In this document: positions 8,605-18,037 of the stretch, in pieces
Numbering within the stretch: position 1 is the stretch's first letter
How the letters are laid out: each line of letters opens with the position of its first letter
DNA from: a virus
Reading direction: 5' to 3' (one strand)
Length of the DNA: 36,907 bases
IMG/VR virus record: IMGVR_UViG_3300023174_000373
Coordinates: 1-36,907 of that record
The notes under the pieces: model-generated
Database searches by the model: none
Seen by the model: only the letters and a program-made list of their open reading frames with translations
What the model was told of the DNA's origin: nothing
Made by a program: the position numbers and the translations under genes

Positions 8605-11600
8605 GTAGATTGAGATTTTGTTCTAATAGTCATAACGGATGAAAGGTCAAGCGAACCGTTAACAGATGTTCCATCCGGTAAAGTTGCTAATTCGTCATCG
8701 CCAATAACTAAGTCAGAATTGTAAGATCCCGATGCTCCTTCAAGGAATATATTTGACAGATTAAAATCTGCATTAAGGCCAGCATTATTAAACGTAATAA
8801 CAAATGGGTTTAACGCATCAGGAACTAAAGTTGTCGTAGACGTTTTACTAGAAAGTGCAACCGTAACTAATCCACTTGTTGCAGACGGATCATATGATAT
8901 ATACGCATTATTAATTTGATTTTGAATATAATTACAAGCTAAAGATGCCGTTGCAAAATTTTCTAAAACATCAACATCAATAATTGCAGAGCACAAAGAT
9001 TTAAAATTAATTTGAATTGTGCCAGTAGTCGGATTTCCAGTAAAATAAAAATTGTATTTAGTAGCATTGCCAGAACTATTTCCTCCAACGTACACTTTGT
9101 CTAATACTGCGCCTACAACAGGATTACCATATACATTGGTTTCTGTTAATCTAGTTCTAGGGTTACCGTCTGCATCAGTAGTTCCTAATAAGTTTGCAGT
9201 TGCAGACCCGATTACTTCGTAGGCGTTAAAATAATCTGTTGTACTTAAAGTAGATGAGACGCCACCATTTGATGCAGGTGCACTCAAAGTTACTGTAGTA
9301 GCAGTTTTTGAAACAATTGTTGGACTATTAGTAGAAGGAAATCCTCCTAAGCTTGCCGGGGTTCCCGCAAATGTACCAGTGTTTCCAACACTACTAACTG
9401 GAGATGACACCGTTCCAGTTACTTGAAATGAATCTGTGCTGACAGAACTTATTGTAAATTTGTTATTATAAGCAGAGCTGACCCCTGTAAAAATTAACAC
9501 CGCCCCGGACGCAACAGATGAAAGGCTTTTATTTAAAGTAATAAGGTTGCCGTCAACGTTTGTTACTACCGTTTGATTAGAATAAATTGTGACAGACGCA
9601 CCAGCGCCAATGGTTGCTGTAGGCGATGCGCTTAAAGTTATTGTAGTTCTTGCTGAATTTACAGAAGTTATGTATGTCCCACTAGATAAACTACTAGTAT
9701 GAGTAATTACCGATCCAACTCCAAAATTTGCTGGAAGCTCGGAGGACAAAACCATAGTTTTACTAGTTGTTGTTGTTGAATTACCACTTGAGGTTGTGGC
9801 GCTAAGAGAGTCTGAAACCCCCGCACCTGACACAATTTGATCAATTGCAATACCGGTTGCACTGACAACGGCAATAACGTTGTCATCATGGGTAAATGTT
9901 ATTGTGTCGTTAGTTGTAATATTACTAGTTGCGTTTGCGCTTAATGTCACGGTTTTTGGAGAAGAGGTGTTATCAATATTTGTTACATACGTGTCAGACG
10001 GAATTTTTGTTCCACTACTGACGAGTGCTCCGACCGACACACTGCTTGTAACGGCGCTTGAAAAAGAAAGAACATTATTTCCTGAAGACGTTGTGGCTGA
10101 CGGAGTTTTAGTAACCGTAGGAGAGGTTTCACTGGTGGTCGTTTGACGAGAATCCTGTACGCCGCTAATAACAACCGTTGATTCACTAGCTAAACCATGA
10201 CCTGTTGCATTTACAGTATAAGTGGTGCCAGATGCTGTAATGCCGCTACTATTAATGGATCCACCTTTAATACGTGAAACCGTTGATCCAACCGTCCAAT
10301 CGTCTGGAATGCCCGCGTTCAATGTCAATGTTGTTGTCCCGTCAGGCATAGAGGCAGTGCCACTGTTTACCGTACTTGGAGAATCAGAAGTAAATGATGG
10401 AGCACTTGTAGTTGAAAATGCCGTTGACCCTGTAACAACAAATTTATTTTTAGTTCCCGTTGGAATGGATTTAATTGCAAACAAACCATTATAAGCGTCA
10501 ATACTAGAACCATTAATTGTAACGGTGTCACCAACCGACATTTTGTGGTTAGTGGTAGTAGTATAAGTGTATTCTTTTGGTTTAAGAGCACTTTCAACTT
10601 TTGCCGATATAACAGGATAAGAAACACTCTTAATTGTTGAAATTAAATCTTTTGACCATTTGACATTATCAACGCCGGGTGTATTATGAATAATTTGTAA
10701 AAGATCTGATAATTGAATTGTGCTGCCAAAATAACTACCCTCAAAATAAGTTAACAAAGATTGACGAATAGACGATTTGACCGTTGAGAGGCTAACGCCC
10801 GAATTAGACATGATTGTAATATCTGGTTTAAAGTACCTAACTTTGGCTTTATGAGCCAAAACATCGGTGGTAACTTGCTTGACGCCTTCTAATGCGCCCT
10901 GCAAAGTGTAAATATTGTTATCAAATTTATACTGGTTAACTGTTACTGAAGTATCTGCATCGCTGTATTTAAGATAAACACTGGATCCAATATCGTGCGA
11001 GTTAATTAAAGTAGAATCGCTAGCTCTTGTAAGTCCAGTTAAAGCAATAGAGTTAAGGGAAGAATATGTTGTTGCAGTATAAGTACTTACAGGGCTGCCA
11101 GATGAACTAGTAGCAGAATATTGAATGTATTCATTATCTATTAGTACCGTTCCCGATGAAGGCCATTCGCCCGTATTTGGAACTACAATTTGAGCCGTTG
11201 ATCCCGTTCCATCAATTGAATAACCAAACGTCGCGGTTGTACTTGTGACTGCGAGAGTATTTGTGGTTGCTTTATTTAATGTTATGGTATTTCCATTGAC
11301 AAGTGTAACAATGGTTCCTGATTGAAAACACGTTCCAGTAACGCTCATTCCGGCTTTAACCGCAGTAGCCCCATCATTAGAAAGTTGCGTAGCCAAAGTT
11401 ATAGTCGTTGGCGTACTAGCCGCAATACTTACATCATAAACAACATTTGTTAAAGCTGATTCAAGCTTCTTTTGTAAAATGTACTGACCGGTATATGGAC
11501 CCGAAGAAATATCTCCGCTTTTTGCTCCACGAATTGTTGATGACCATTCAATGCCATTACGGGCGCGAACGGTGCCACCGATTGGCGTAACATCCTGAAC

Positions 11601-12995
11601 GGCCCAATAATGAATGTTTTTATAAAATGTAGTGTCACTCAAACTAATTGAATCTGGAAGGTCGGCGGCTGGTTGATTAAATAACGGTGTAAAAATGTTA
11701 CCGTCTACTGGACAATGACCGGGTTCATTCATTCTTGCAAAATTTTTAATATAAAAAGCGTTTGACGAATCGGTAGTAAATTTGATTGTAGGAATATTAA
11801 CTCCGGGCCTTGGGATAACCGCAGTTGCAAGTTGATAGTCGTTATTATTTACATAAACATCGACGCAGTTAAGTACTCCTTTTTCATAATCGTTTCTAGA
11901 AGCTTTAGAAAGATAAGAGTATTCGCTTAAAAGAATATCGCCGGGAGCTATAGTCGTTGCGGGTTTATTGGTAAGATTGGTAGCCGTCCAAACGTTATTA
12001 ATTGTTACCGATGGTCTATTACTGGCAGCCGCACTTGAAGGGTCAATATCAACATTATTTAAATACTCTCTGTATGCATCGCCTCTATTTTTTGATGTAC
12101 CAGTAAAATTCATTACAAAATCCAAGTCTTGCGTGTAATGAGTTATTGGCACAGTCTGATCATTGGCTAAATGATAAGCGACATTATCATAAACGTATTT
12201 AGCATTTGGATTAATAGAAAGGGCTGTTGTGTATTGATTTTGAGCGCCGTTGCCTGTATAGCCTTGATATTCAGTTGCATCATCAACCGCTGGCACTTGA
12301 ATGTATTCTTTGTACCTTGTAATAGGCCCAACAACAGTTGCCTTTTTAGCATAAGTAGAAATAGCCGTGGCAAGATATTGACTTTCGGTGCCAGATAGAT
12401 TTCTAAATGGTCCGGTTGCTTTAAATCGTGCTTTTATTTCTAAGTCACCTTCTGGATCTACGCCTCCTGAGGTTGCATAATCATTGTTAATAGATGTAAT
12501 GCCCACAATTGGTTTATTGTATGGTTCTGTAATTTTATTTGCGTCTACATTACCAGCCACTCCATTAACTTGACATGCAATTGGAACAATGATAGAAGTT
12601 GCGTTTGCGCTTAGGGTGGCACTACTAGTAGAATAAAATACGACATTTGCGTTGTCGGTATTTGTATTTCGCGCAATAAATTGAGTACCGGCAGGAATGC
12701 GAATATCTGCAACCGCAGATGTATCCCTTCCCAATTTTACATAACCAGTTGATTGAGTACCCTGCTGGCGACCAAATCCAAACAGTGCCAAAAACGCATC
12801 AAGATCGCTACCAATTTTTGCGTCAACATCAAGAACACCTTGAAGAACATTTAAATCAATTTGAGCTTCAGCCAAGGCTTGAGCCACAGTATCAATAATC
12901 ATTCGCTCAGGGGTTCCAACCTCTGCTGAAATGGCAGGGTCGGTTGCCCGAAGCTGGTCAATCATGTTTTGTGCAATATCTTTTTGAGTAGCCAT
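8589..12995 (-). CDS. giant baseplate J-like wedge protein
   Basis: This 1468-residue protein is several times longer than ordinary baseplate J proteins. Residues 1-230 carry the classic signature: an N-terminal helical start, then GVAGNVDANKI at about 145 and ATSGGVDPEGDLEIKARF near 175-192. The J C-terminal part is visible at about 690-790 (VRYFKPDITIMSNSGVSLSTVKSSIRQSLLTYF...TPGVDNVKW). Inserted at about 523-678 are an ITLS-type module and an FPSSG module. After residue 800 come YNG modules and further ITLS modules rich in Ser and Thr. The protein should form the baseplate ring that transmits the contraction trigger. The start shares one base with the stop of the gp25-like gene. Residues beyond 800 may be surface-exposed decorations. 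Confidence 0.85.
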   Translation of the reverse strand: MATQKDIAQNMIDQLRATDPAISAEVGTPERMIIDTVAQALAEAQIDLNVLQGVLDVDAKIGSDLDAFLALFGFGRQQGTQSTGYVKLGRDTSAVADIRIPAGTQFIARNTNTDNANVVFYSTSSATLSANATSIIVPIACQVNGVAGNVDANKITEPYNKPIVGITSINNDYATSGGVDPEGDLEIKARFKATGPFRNLSGTESQYLATAISTYAKKATVVGPITRYKEYIQVPAVDDATEYQGYTGNGAQNQYTTALSINPNAKYVYDNVAYHLANDQTVPITHYTQDLDFVMNFTGTSKNRGDAYREYLNNVDIDPSSAAASNRPSVTINNVWTATNLTNKPATTIAPGDILLSEYSYLSKASRNDYEKGVLNCVDVYVNNNDYQLATAVIPRPGVNIPTIKFTTDSSNAFYIKNFARMNEPGHCPVDGNIFTPLFNQPAADLPDSISLSDTTFYKNIHYWAVQDVTPIGGTVRARNGIEWSSTIRGAKSGDISSGPYTGQYILQKKLESALTNVVYDVSIAASTPTTITLATQLSNDGATAVKAGMSVTGTCFQSGTIVTLVNGNTITLNKATTNTLAVTSTTATFGYSIDGTGSTAQIVVPNTGEWPSSGTVLIDNEYIQYSATSSSGSPVSTYTATTYSSLNSIALTGLTRASDSTLINSHDIGSSVYLKYSDADTSVTVNQYKFDNNIYTLQGALEGVKQVTTDVLAHKAKVRYFKPDITIMSNSGVSLSTVKSSIRQSLLTYFEGSYFGSTIQLSDLLQIIHNTPGVDNVKWSKDLISTIKSVSYPVISAKVESALKPKEYTYTTTTNHKMSVGDTVTINGSSIDAYNGLFAIKSIPTGTKNKFVVTGSTAFSTTSAPSFTSDSPSTVNSGTASMPDGTTTLTLNAGIPDDWTVGSTVSRIKGGSINSSGITASGTTYTVNATGHGLASESTVVISGVQDSRQTTTSETSPTVTKTPSATTSSGNNVLSFSSAVTSSVSVGALVSSGTKIPSDTYVTNIDNTSSPKTVTLSANATSNITTNDTITFTHDDNVIAVVSATGIAIDQIVSGAGVSDSLSATTSSGNSTTTTSKTMVLSSELPANFGVGSVITHTSSLSSGTYITSVNSARTTITLSASPTATIGAGASVTIYSNQTVVTNVDGNLITLNKSLSSVASGAVLIFTGVSSAYNNKFTISSVSTDSFQVTGTVSSPVSSVGNTGTFAGTPASLGGFPSTNSPTIVSKTATTVTLSAPASNGGVSSTLSTTDYFNAYEVIGSATANLLGTTDADGNPRTRLTETNVYGNPVVGAVLDKVYVGGNSSGNATKYNFYFTGNPTTGTIQINFKSLCSAIIDVDVLENFATASLACNYIQNQINNAYISYDPSATSGLVTVALSSKTSTTTLVPDALNPFVITFNNAGLNADFNLSNIFLEGASGSYNSDLVIGDDELATLPDGTSVNGSLDLSSVMTIRTKSQSTWNIA

Positions 12996-13462
12996 TAGTT
13001 ATTATTAATTGTTAAATTTAAAATTTGAGAGGTTTTTGATGCCGTTGTAAGTTTAATTGTAACTTGAAATGCGTCTAAATGTTCAACAATATTTAAAGAG
13101 TTAATGCTAAAAACCACTTCTTTTGGAGTAAGAGTTGCCTTACCATAACTCATTTTGTCTCTTTTAGCCCTAGCCAGTTGCTTACTTTGATATTCATTAA
13201 CAATTCGATAAATTTCGCCCTGAATAATCATTTTGGCTCTGTCTTTATCACTCATTCCAATGACCGTTTCATGAGCTACGCCGTCAGGCGTTACGCCGCC
13301 ATCTAATAAAGATCCAAACTCTGGATGTAGATTATCAACGCCCATTTGTTGCAACAAATGAATTCTTAAATCTTGAACAAGTTTTTTCTCATCAATGGCT
13401 TTAGCTAATCTAACTCCATCTCTTCCAAGCTCTCCGTGTGTTAATTGTAAGCTCCAAGTCAT
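12995..13462 (-). CDS. gp25/GPW-like baseplate wedge subunit
   Basis: The 155-residue product matches the gp25-like (GPW) family in length and sequence pattern. The helix-rich start contains LVQDLRIHLLQQMGVDNLHPEFGSLLDGG, in which the N/P-x-FGS-x-L element is diagnostic. It ends with a beta-strand pair carrying VEHLDAFQVTIKL. In contractile tails this subunit joins the J protein and the sheath initiator at the core of the wedge. Gene order agrees, since it sits directly upstream of the J gene and overlaps it by one base. No strong Shine-Dalgarno sequence is seen before the ATG at 13462. Confidence 0.85.
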   Translation of the reverse strand: MTWSLQLTHGELGRDGVRLAKAIDEKKLVQDLRIHLLQQMGVDNLHPEFGSLLDGGVTPDGVAHETVIGMSDKDRAKMIIQGEIYRIVNEYQSKQLARAKRDKMSYGKATLTPKEVVFSINSLNIVEHLDAFQVTIKLTTASKTSQILNLTINNN

Positions 13463-13504
13463 ATCATATATTAACTGTGCGGAGTTGTTGTATGTGAAGC
13501 TAAA

Positions 13505-15340
13505 CTATGGCGAAATGGCGGCAATTGGACCCGAACTGGCAGACGCTCCGCCTGAAAGCGATGAAGGGTTAACAGATTGTCCACTAAGCGACCAAGCTTG
13601 AGCCGTGGACAAAGTGGTTCCTAGCCATGCATATGTTGGCGTGTGAGCCGTAACAGTTGTTGCAGCAACAGAAGCCCACATATTAAGCCAATAAGTTACT
13701 CCGGGACGAAGAATTGTGGCAGTTCCAAAGGTTGCAGTTTTTACTCCCGTAGTGGCTGTAGAAATTTGTCCAGTTGCAATTCTTGTAGTACCCGTGGCAT
13801 CAAAAATTGAAATATCTACTAACCCTCCCGTATTTGAACTTGTAACATTGAATAACGCTTTCGCTGCAACTAAATAAGATGGGCAAGTAAACCTTATTGC
13901 ATAGGCTGTATTAGAACTCATTGCGATTGTTGTTGCCGTAGATCCACCATTGGGAATAGTATAAAACCCCGGCGTACCTGAAGGTGTAAGTGCATCTGCA
14001 TAACTTTGAAGGGCAATCGTACCGGAGGCATCTGGAATGGTTAACGTTCTAGTTGCTCCTACCGTAATAGAAGCAGCATCAAATTTAAATTTTTTGACGT
14101 TTCCATAAGTTATAGATAATTGTGTAAGACCAACTTGGCCATCAGAAATATTATTTGGATTTACTTGATATAATTGACCACTTATAGTTGAATTCCAAAA
14201 TTGTCCTTTATATTTAGTTAAATTTTGCTGTATAGTTCCCGATTGACTAGAACCACTACTTTGATAATTTTGAGTCACTCCATTTTTATCAACAAATGTT
14301 CCGGTAATTGTGCCGGGAATTTTGCTTAAAGTGTTTTGAGTTTGAACGCCGCTTACATTTTGAATGTAAGTAGATGTATCATCAAGGGTTTTATTAATTA
14401 AAATTTGATTATCTGAAAGAGTTGCAACAACGCCATTGTCAATGGCAATTGATTTACTAGCAGATCCATTATAAGAAAAAGTGCTAATTCCCGCTCCCGA
14501 AGTTAAATCAGTTAAGTTGCCACCTAAAGAAACACCGGAGATTGTACTGTACGCCAACTTTGAAACGTCGATTCCCGCAGCGGGAGCGATGTCGCTATTA
14601 AAAATAGTGCTAGACCCTGAAACCACACGACCATACGTGTCCACGCCAACTTTGACATAATTTCCCGCAGTTATAATTCCAGATGCTAACCCAACAATTG
14701 GATAATAAGTAGTTCCCGTTACACTTATTCCATTTGTACCGGATACATTTTGAACCCCGCCCGGATCACCTTGAGGTCCTTGAACACCTTGAGGTCCAAT
14801 TGCACCAGTAGGACCTGTAGCTCCGTTACTCCCGTTTGTTCCATTAATACCATTTGTGCCGTCAACGCCGGGGAGTCCACGCGGGCCTGTATCACCCTGA
14901 TCTCCTTTTTCACCTTGAGGTCCTTGTGGACCAACAGCGCCATCGTAACTATTAGCTAAAACCCATTCGCCGTCAACAAAAGAAAGAACCTGATTATTAA
15001 TTGCCGAACTATCGTCAACAGCGACAACGTTTTTACCGGATTTTGTAGTAATTGTGTCAGCGTAAATTTTAGCTTCGCCGGGATTCAAATCATCAATTTT
15101 ATGATCATCATAAGTGTCAAGTCTTTTATCAAGTTTCCATATTCCGCTATCTTTGCGTACAGTCCAATATTCGCCTTCTCTGGGCCAAACAAAAACTGGA
15201 TCGGCATCAAAAGTTGCAATATGAACAATGCCGCCGTCTTTTAACGCCCCTTCAATTTTTCTATTTGAAGGGTCAACGGTAAGAATTTTTACCATTGAGC
15301 GGGCGGTTAGTCCCGGTTTAATATGATGATGAACGGCCAT
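13505..15340 (-). CDS. tail spike/fibre protein with collagen-like repeats
   Basis: The 611-residue product has three parts. Residues 1-80 look like a small beta barrel (VKILTVDPSNRKIEGALKDG, PREGEYWTVRKDSGIWKL). In this operon position that could be the OB fold of a gpV/gp5-like spike. Residues about 135-195 are Gly-X-Y collagen-like repeats (GPQGPQGEKGDQGDTGPRG onwards, then GTNG and GATGPTG units). The remainder is Ser/Thr/Gly-rich and beta-like, and ends in a Ser/Gly/Ala tail. Collagen-like repeats trimerise in phage fibres. The gene lies between the hub genes and the gp25-like gene, where a central spike is expected, but the long C-terminal part resembles a fibre. Either role is possible. 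Confidence 0.6.
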   Translation of the reverse strand: MAVHHHIKPGLTARSMVKILTVDPSNRKIEGALKDGGIVHIATFDADPVFVWPREGEYWTVRKDSGIWKLDKRLDTYDDHKIDDLNPGEAKIYADTITTKSGKNVVAVDDSSAINNQVLSFVDGEWVLANSYDGAVGPQGPQGEKGDQGDTGPRGLPGVDGTNGINGTNGSNGATGPTGAIGPQGVQGPQGDPGGVQNVSGTNGISVTGTTYYPIVGLASGIITAGNYVKVGVDTYGRVVSGSSTIFNSDIAPAAGIDVSKLAYSTISGVSLGGNLTDLTSGAGISTFSYNGSASKSIAIDNGVVATLSDNQILINKTLDDTSTYIQNVSGVQTQNTLSKIPGTITGTFVDKNGVTQNYQSSGSSQSGTIQQNLTKYKGQFWNSTISGQLYQVNPNNISDGQVGLTQLSITYGNVKKFKFDAASITVGATRTLTIPDASGTIALQSYADALTPSGTPGFYTIPNGGSTATTIAMSSNTAYAIRFTCPSYLVAAKALFNVTSSNTGGLVDISIFDATGTTRIATGQISTATTGVKTATFGTATILRPGVTYWLNMWASVAATTVTAHTPTYAWLGTTLSTAQAWSLSGQSVNPSSLSGGASASSGPIAAISP

Positions 15341-15346
15341 TTAGAT

Positions 15347-16876
15347 TTAAGCAGGTTTAGCTTTGTGAGTTTGAGTAGTACTTGCTTTTGGAACTGCAAC
15401 GGTTTCATTAACAAATGCTCTAATCATTCCAGAGTGAATCCAATCTTTATCAGATCCTTGATCAGCATCTCGCAACGCAGATGGAGCGGACAATTGAGCA
15501 ACAGTAGTAAATCCGTCTTGATAAGATCCGGAGTGAACAACTTCTTCTACATAGCATTGAAGTCCATGTTCTGGAAATGCAACTATGCCTCCGGGAAAAA
15601 GCTCAGGCATAAATGTAAATTCAAACGATGTAACAAATTGTTTAGCCCAAAGTAAACAAAATCTTTGAAATGCTAGGAAAGTTTCATAAATGGGAGACCT
15701 GACTGCTGCTACTGGCTCCATGTACTTTCTGGCTCCGTATTTTTTAAGAAAATTAATTGCTCCTTCTTTGTCTAATTCATCAGGAGATTTATTGCCGGGA
15801 TCTTTAGATTTGCCATCTGATGGTTTACCATTTAAAAACCCAGTTTGAAATGCATTAAAGATGTTAATAACACCAGTGGTGTTCATTTCGTCTACATAAT
15901 CAATAGTTCCAAACCCATATCCTGCACCTTCGCCACCTTGAGTATCACCAACAACAAAAACATGAGTTGCTAAATTATCGTCTGATAAATCAATTTTACC
16001 GCTGATAATTTCAATATCTGAAATGTTCCAGTATGGTTGACGATGAAATCCACCAAAATAATCAGGGTAAAACGCATAAAATTTGCCATCGGGCATTGAC
16101 ATAAAATTTCTTAATGAAGCTCCGCAAATTTGTTCAATAAAGGGAAATAGTGGTTCATCATTAAGCATACTTCTTTGACCGGTTAAGGCGTTAGATTCAA
16201 CTGAATTTACGGCACTTGGAAAAGAAAGAATTGTAGAAAATGCCGCACCTTTAGCAATTTGATCAGTTGTGTAATTATTACTTGCATTACTAGCACCCGA
16301 TCCATCATTGTTACCACTACTAGGAGAGGTGCTCCCCGATTCGGTTGCCGACCCGCCATAAGTATAATGTACGTATGGGGCGCTATCAAAATTGCCATCT
16401 CCGCCCGGTTCTCCCGCCGGTCTTTGCATCCAGAGGTGAACCCCGGAACCATGAAGCATGTTTCCACTAACGCCAATTTTTTGACCAGCTTCAACAGTTT
16501 GACCATCTGTAACGCTCGCTTGACCAGAACTGCCATAACCAAATTGATCGCCTTTTTTAATACTTCCCCTGTCTTCAAGAGCTTTTAAAGTAATAAGATT
16601 TCCGTCTCCGCCGCTCCAAGTTCCTACATATGTAACTCGGGATTTAACCATTGCATAAAGTTCTGTTCCCGGATCCATGGGATAATCGTTTCCGCCGTGG
16701 TTGTGAGCAGCGGTGGTACCATTTGCTGGGCGGTAAGCACCAAATTCCCCTCCACTTGAAACTGACGGTTCAGAAACCTTAAATGGTTTATGAACGTGTT
16801 TGCGATCCTCGGCATCTTTAATTTGCTGAGCGGATTGCGCGTTTGAATTTGCGTTTGGGTTCTTTGGTCTAGTCAT
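15347..16876 (-). CDS. hub second-half protein with degenerate M23 domain
   Basis: The 509-residue product begins with an M23 (lysostaphin-type) peptidase-like domain at about 35-175. The first zinc motif HxGxD is present as H60-G-G-N-D64, but the terminal HxH motif reads H147-L-W149, so one zinc ligand is lost and activity is doubtful. Residues about 190-480 resemble the second half of a gpD/gp27-like hub protein (FIEQICGASLRNFMSMPDGKF, ISDIEIISGKIDLSDDNL, THVFVVGD, then PGGIVAFPEHGLQCYVEEVV). The three genes immediately upstream carry only the first half of such a protein. The likely role is a baseplate hub component. A purine-rich AGAAAGAG precedes the start. Confidence 0.65.
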   Translation of the reverse strand: MTRPKNPNANSNAQSAQQIKDAEDRKHVHKPFKVSEPSVSSGGEFGAYRPANGTTAAHNHGGNDYPMDPGTELYAMVKSRVTYVGTWSGGDGNLITLKALEDRGSIKKGDQFGYGSSGQASVTDGQTVEAGQKIGVSGNMLHGSGVHLWMQRPAGEPGGDGNFDSAPYVHYTYGGSATESGSTSPSSGNNDGSGASNASNNYTTDQIAKGAAFSTILSFPSAVNSVESNALTGQRSMLNDEPLFPFIEQICGASLRNFMSMPDGKFYAFYPDYFGGFHRQPYWNISDIEIISGKIDLSDDNLATHVFVVGDTQGGEGAGYGFGTIDYVDEMNTTGVINIFNAFQTGFLNGKPSDGKSKDPGNKSPDELDKEGAINFLKKYGARKYMEPVAAVRSPIYETFLAFQRFCLLWAKQFVTSFEFTFMPELFPGGIVAFPEHGLQCYVEEVVHSGSYQDGFTTVAQLSAPSALRDADQGSDKDWIHSGMIRAFVNETVAVPKASTTQTHKAKPA

Positions 16877-16914
16877 AATTTAACTCTTTCTATATATTTA
16901 GTAACGGTATAGCT

Positions 16915-18036
16915 TTACAAATACTGATTATATGAACCGTTGTGATATGTTGACCAAGGTCCCCAATTAGACCCATCTGAAGATAGAGTAATAGCCGCTT
17001 TACAATTTTTGTTAGCATCTTTCATATCATCATAGCTCCCATTAGGAAAATAATTAGGGTGAGCTTTATTATTAATTTGCCAAAGTCCAACATCATAAGA
17101 CCCATCAGTATTTGGACCACCAACTTCTTTAGAGGTGCCACTGGATTCGGCTAACGCAATTGCTGCGGCCATATTTGCATTTCCTGCATTACCCCCATTT
17201 GCCTTCCAAAGATCTATTAATTGACGTTTGCTATAATTGCCGCCCCTAGATGGAGGCGCACTAGTGCCACTTGTAGGCGTAGAGGTCGGAGTAGGAGCCA
17301 TTCCAGCGTTTCCGCCACCAAGTTGACCAACGCCAATAATTTCATCTAAAAACGTTCTAAAAGTTTCAAACGAGGCCTTGGCATCCCCAGTTAAATCTTT
17401 ATACAGCGCACTTACAGCAGCACTTATTTGCTGACTGGGTAATTCCTGAATGTATATATCGTCATGACTCCAACCTCCGGCATCCATTAATACATCATAT
17501 AATAATTTGCCTAATGAAGAATCATTTAAATTTAATTTAGATGCCTCGGCATTAGCATTATTAGCAGTTCCTCCTGTTGCAGGGGTCCAACCTCTTTCCA
17601 TCAAATAATGATTAACAAAAGGCAGCCCCGGATCCCAATATGTATACATAAGTTTTTTCAAAGTACAAGATGCTGTCAAATTAGCAGTTCCGGGAAACAA
17701 TTGTATGTAAGGTGTTTTATCGCAGTATCCAGTAAAAACTTGAACTGGATGACCTTTTAATCTAGTCAAATTGATAATAATTGGATCCATAGGGTGAAAC
17801 ATTGGACTATAAGATATTGAACCATCTGATTCTTGAACTGGGTGCTGAGTAAACAAAAACCTTGAAACGCCATCAGGGTTTTCAACTTTAGGATTTCTAA
17901 ATGAAATAGAAGCCGTACTTGTAGAATTGACCTTTCGATTAATAGAAAAATTGACTATGTAGGGACTTAAATCAAAAATACCAGAGTCGGTTTTAACCCA
18001 AGCGTTTACTGATGGTGAATAAACAAGTCGTTTCAT
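16915..18036 (-). CDS. hub paralogue 3 with lysozyme/transglycosylase-like domain
   Basis: This 373-residue product has two parts. Residues 1 to about 238 are nearly superimposable on the same part of its two upstream neighbours (MKRLVYSP, AWVKTD, FDLSPYI, FHPMDPI, LTRLKGHPVQVFTGYCD, YTYWDPGL). They look like the first half of a phage late-control/gpD-type hub. After a Thr/Ser/Gly linker, residues about 272-373 form a GEWL/SLT-like domain: the catalytic Glu is probably E297 in ALAESSG, followed by YDVGLWQIN and WGPWSTYHNGSY. Such domains cleave the MurNAc-GlcNAc bond. The protein should sit at the tail tip and help the tube penetrate peptidoglycan. It follows the preceding gene by one base. 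Confidence 0.8.
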   Translation of the reverse strand: MKRLVYSPSVNAWVKTDSGIFDLSPYIVNFSINRKVNSTSTASISFRNPKVENPDGVSRFLFTQHPVQESDGSISYSPMFHPMDPIIINLTRLKGHPVQVFTGYCDKTPYIQLFPGTANLTASCTLKKLMYTYWDPGLPFVNHYLMERGWTPATGGTANNANAEASKLNLNDSSLGKLLYDVLMDAGGWSHDDIYIQELPSQQISAAVSALYKDLTGDAKASFETFRTFLDEIIGVGQLGGGNAGMAPTPTSTPTSGTSAPPSRGGNYSKRQLIDLWKANGGNAGNANMAAAIALAESSGTSKEVGGPNTDGSYDVGLWQINNKAHPNYFPNGSYDDMKDANKNCKAAITLSSDGSNWGPWSTYHNGSYNQYL

Positions 18037-18037
18037 T

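Noticed and set aside
9880-10494. Plus-strand open frames of 88 and 90 codons opposite the J gene
   Set aside because: They lie wholly inside a strong coding gene in its Ser/Thr/Val-rich repeats, whose complement readily stays open. They lack ribosome-binding sites and recognisable protein features.
14755-14935. Short DNA repeats resembling a CRISPR array
   Set aside because: The repetition follows Gly-X-Y codons of a collagen-like protein, with no constant repeat length or unique spacers.
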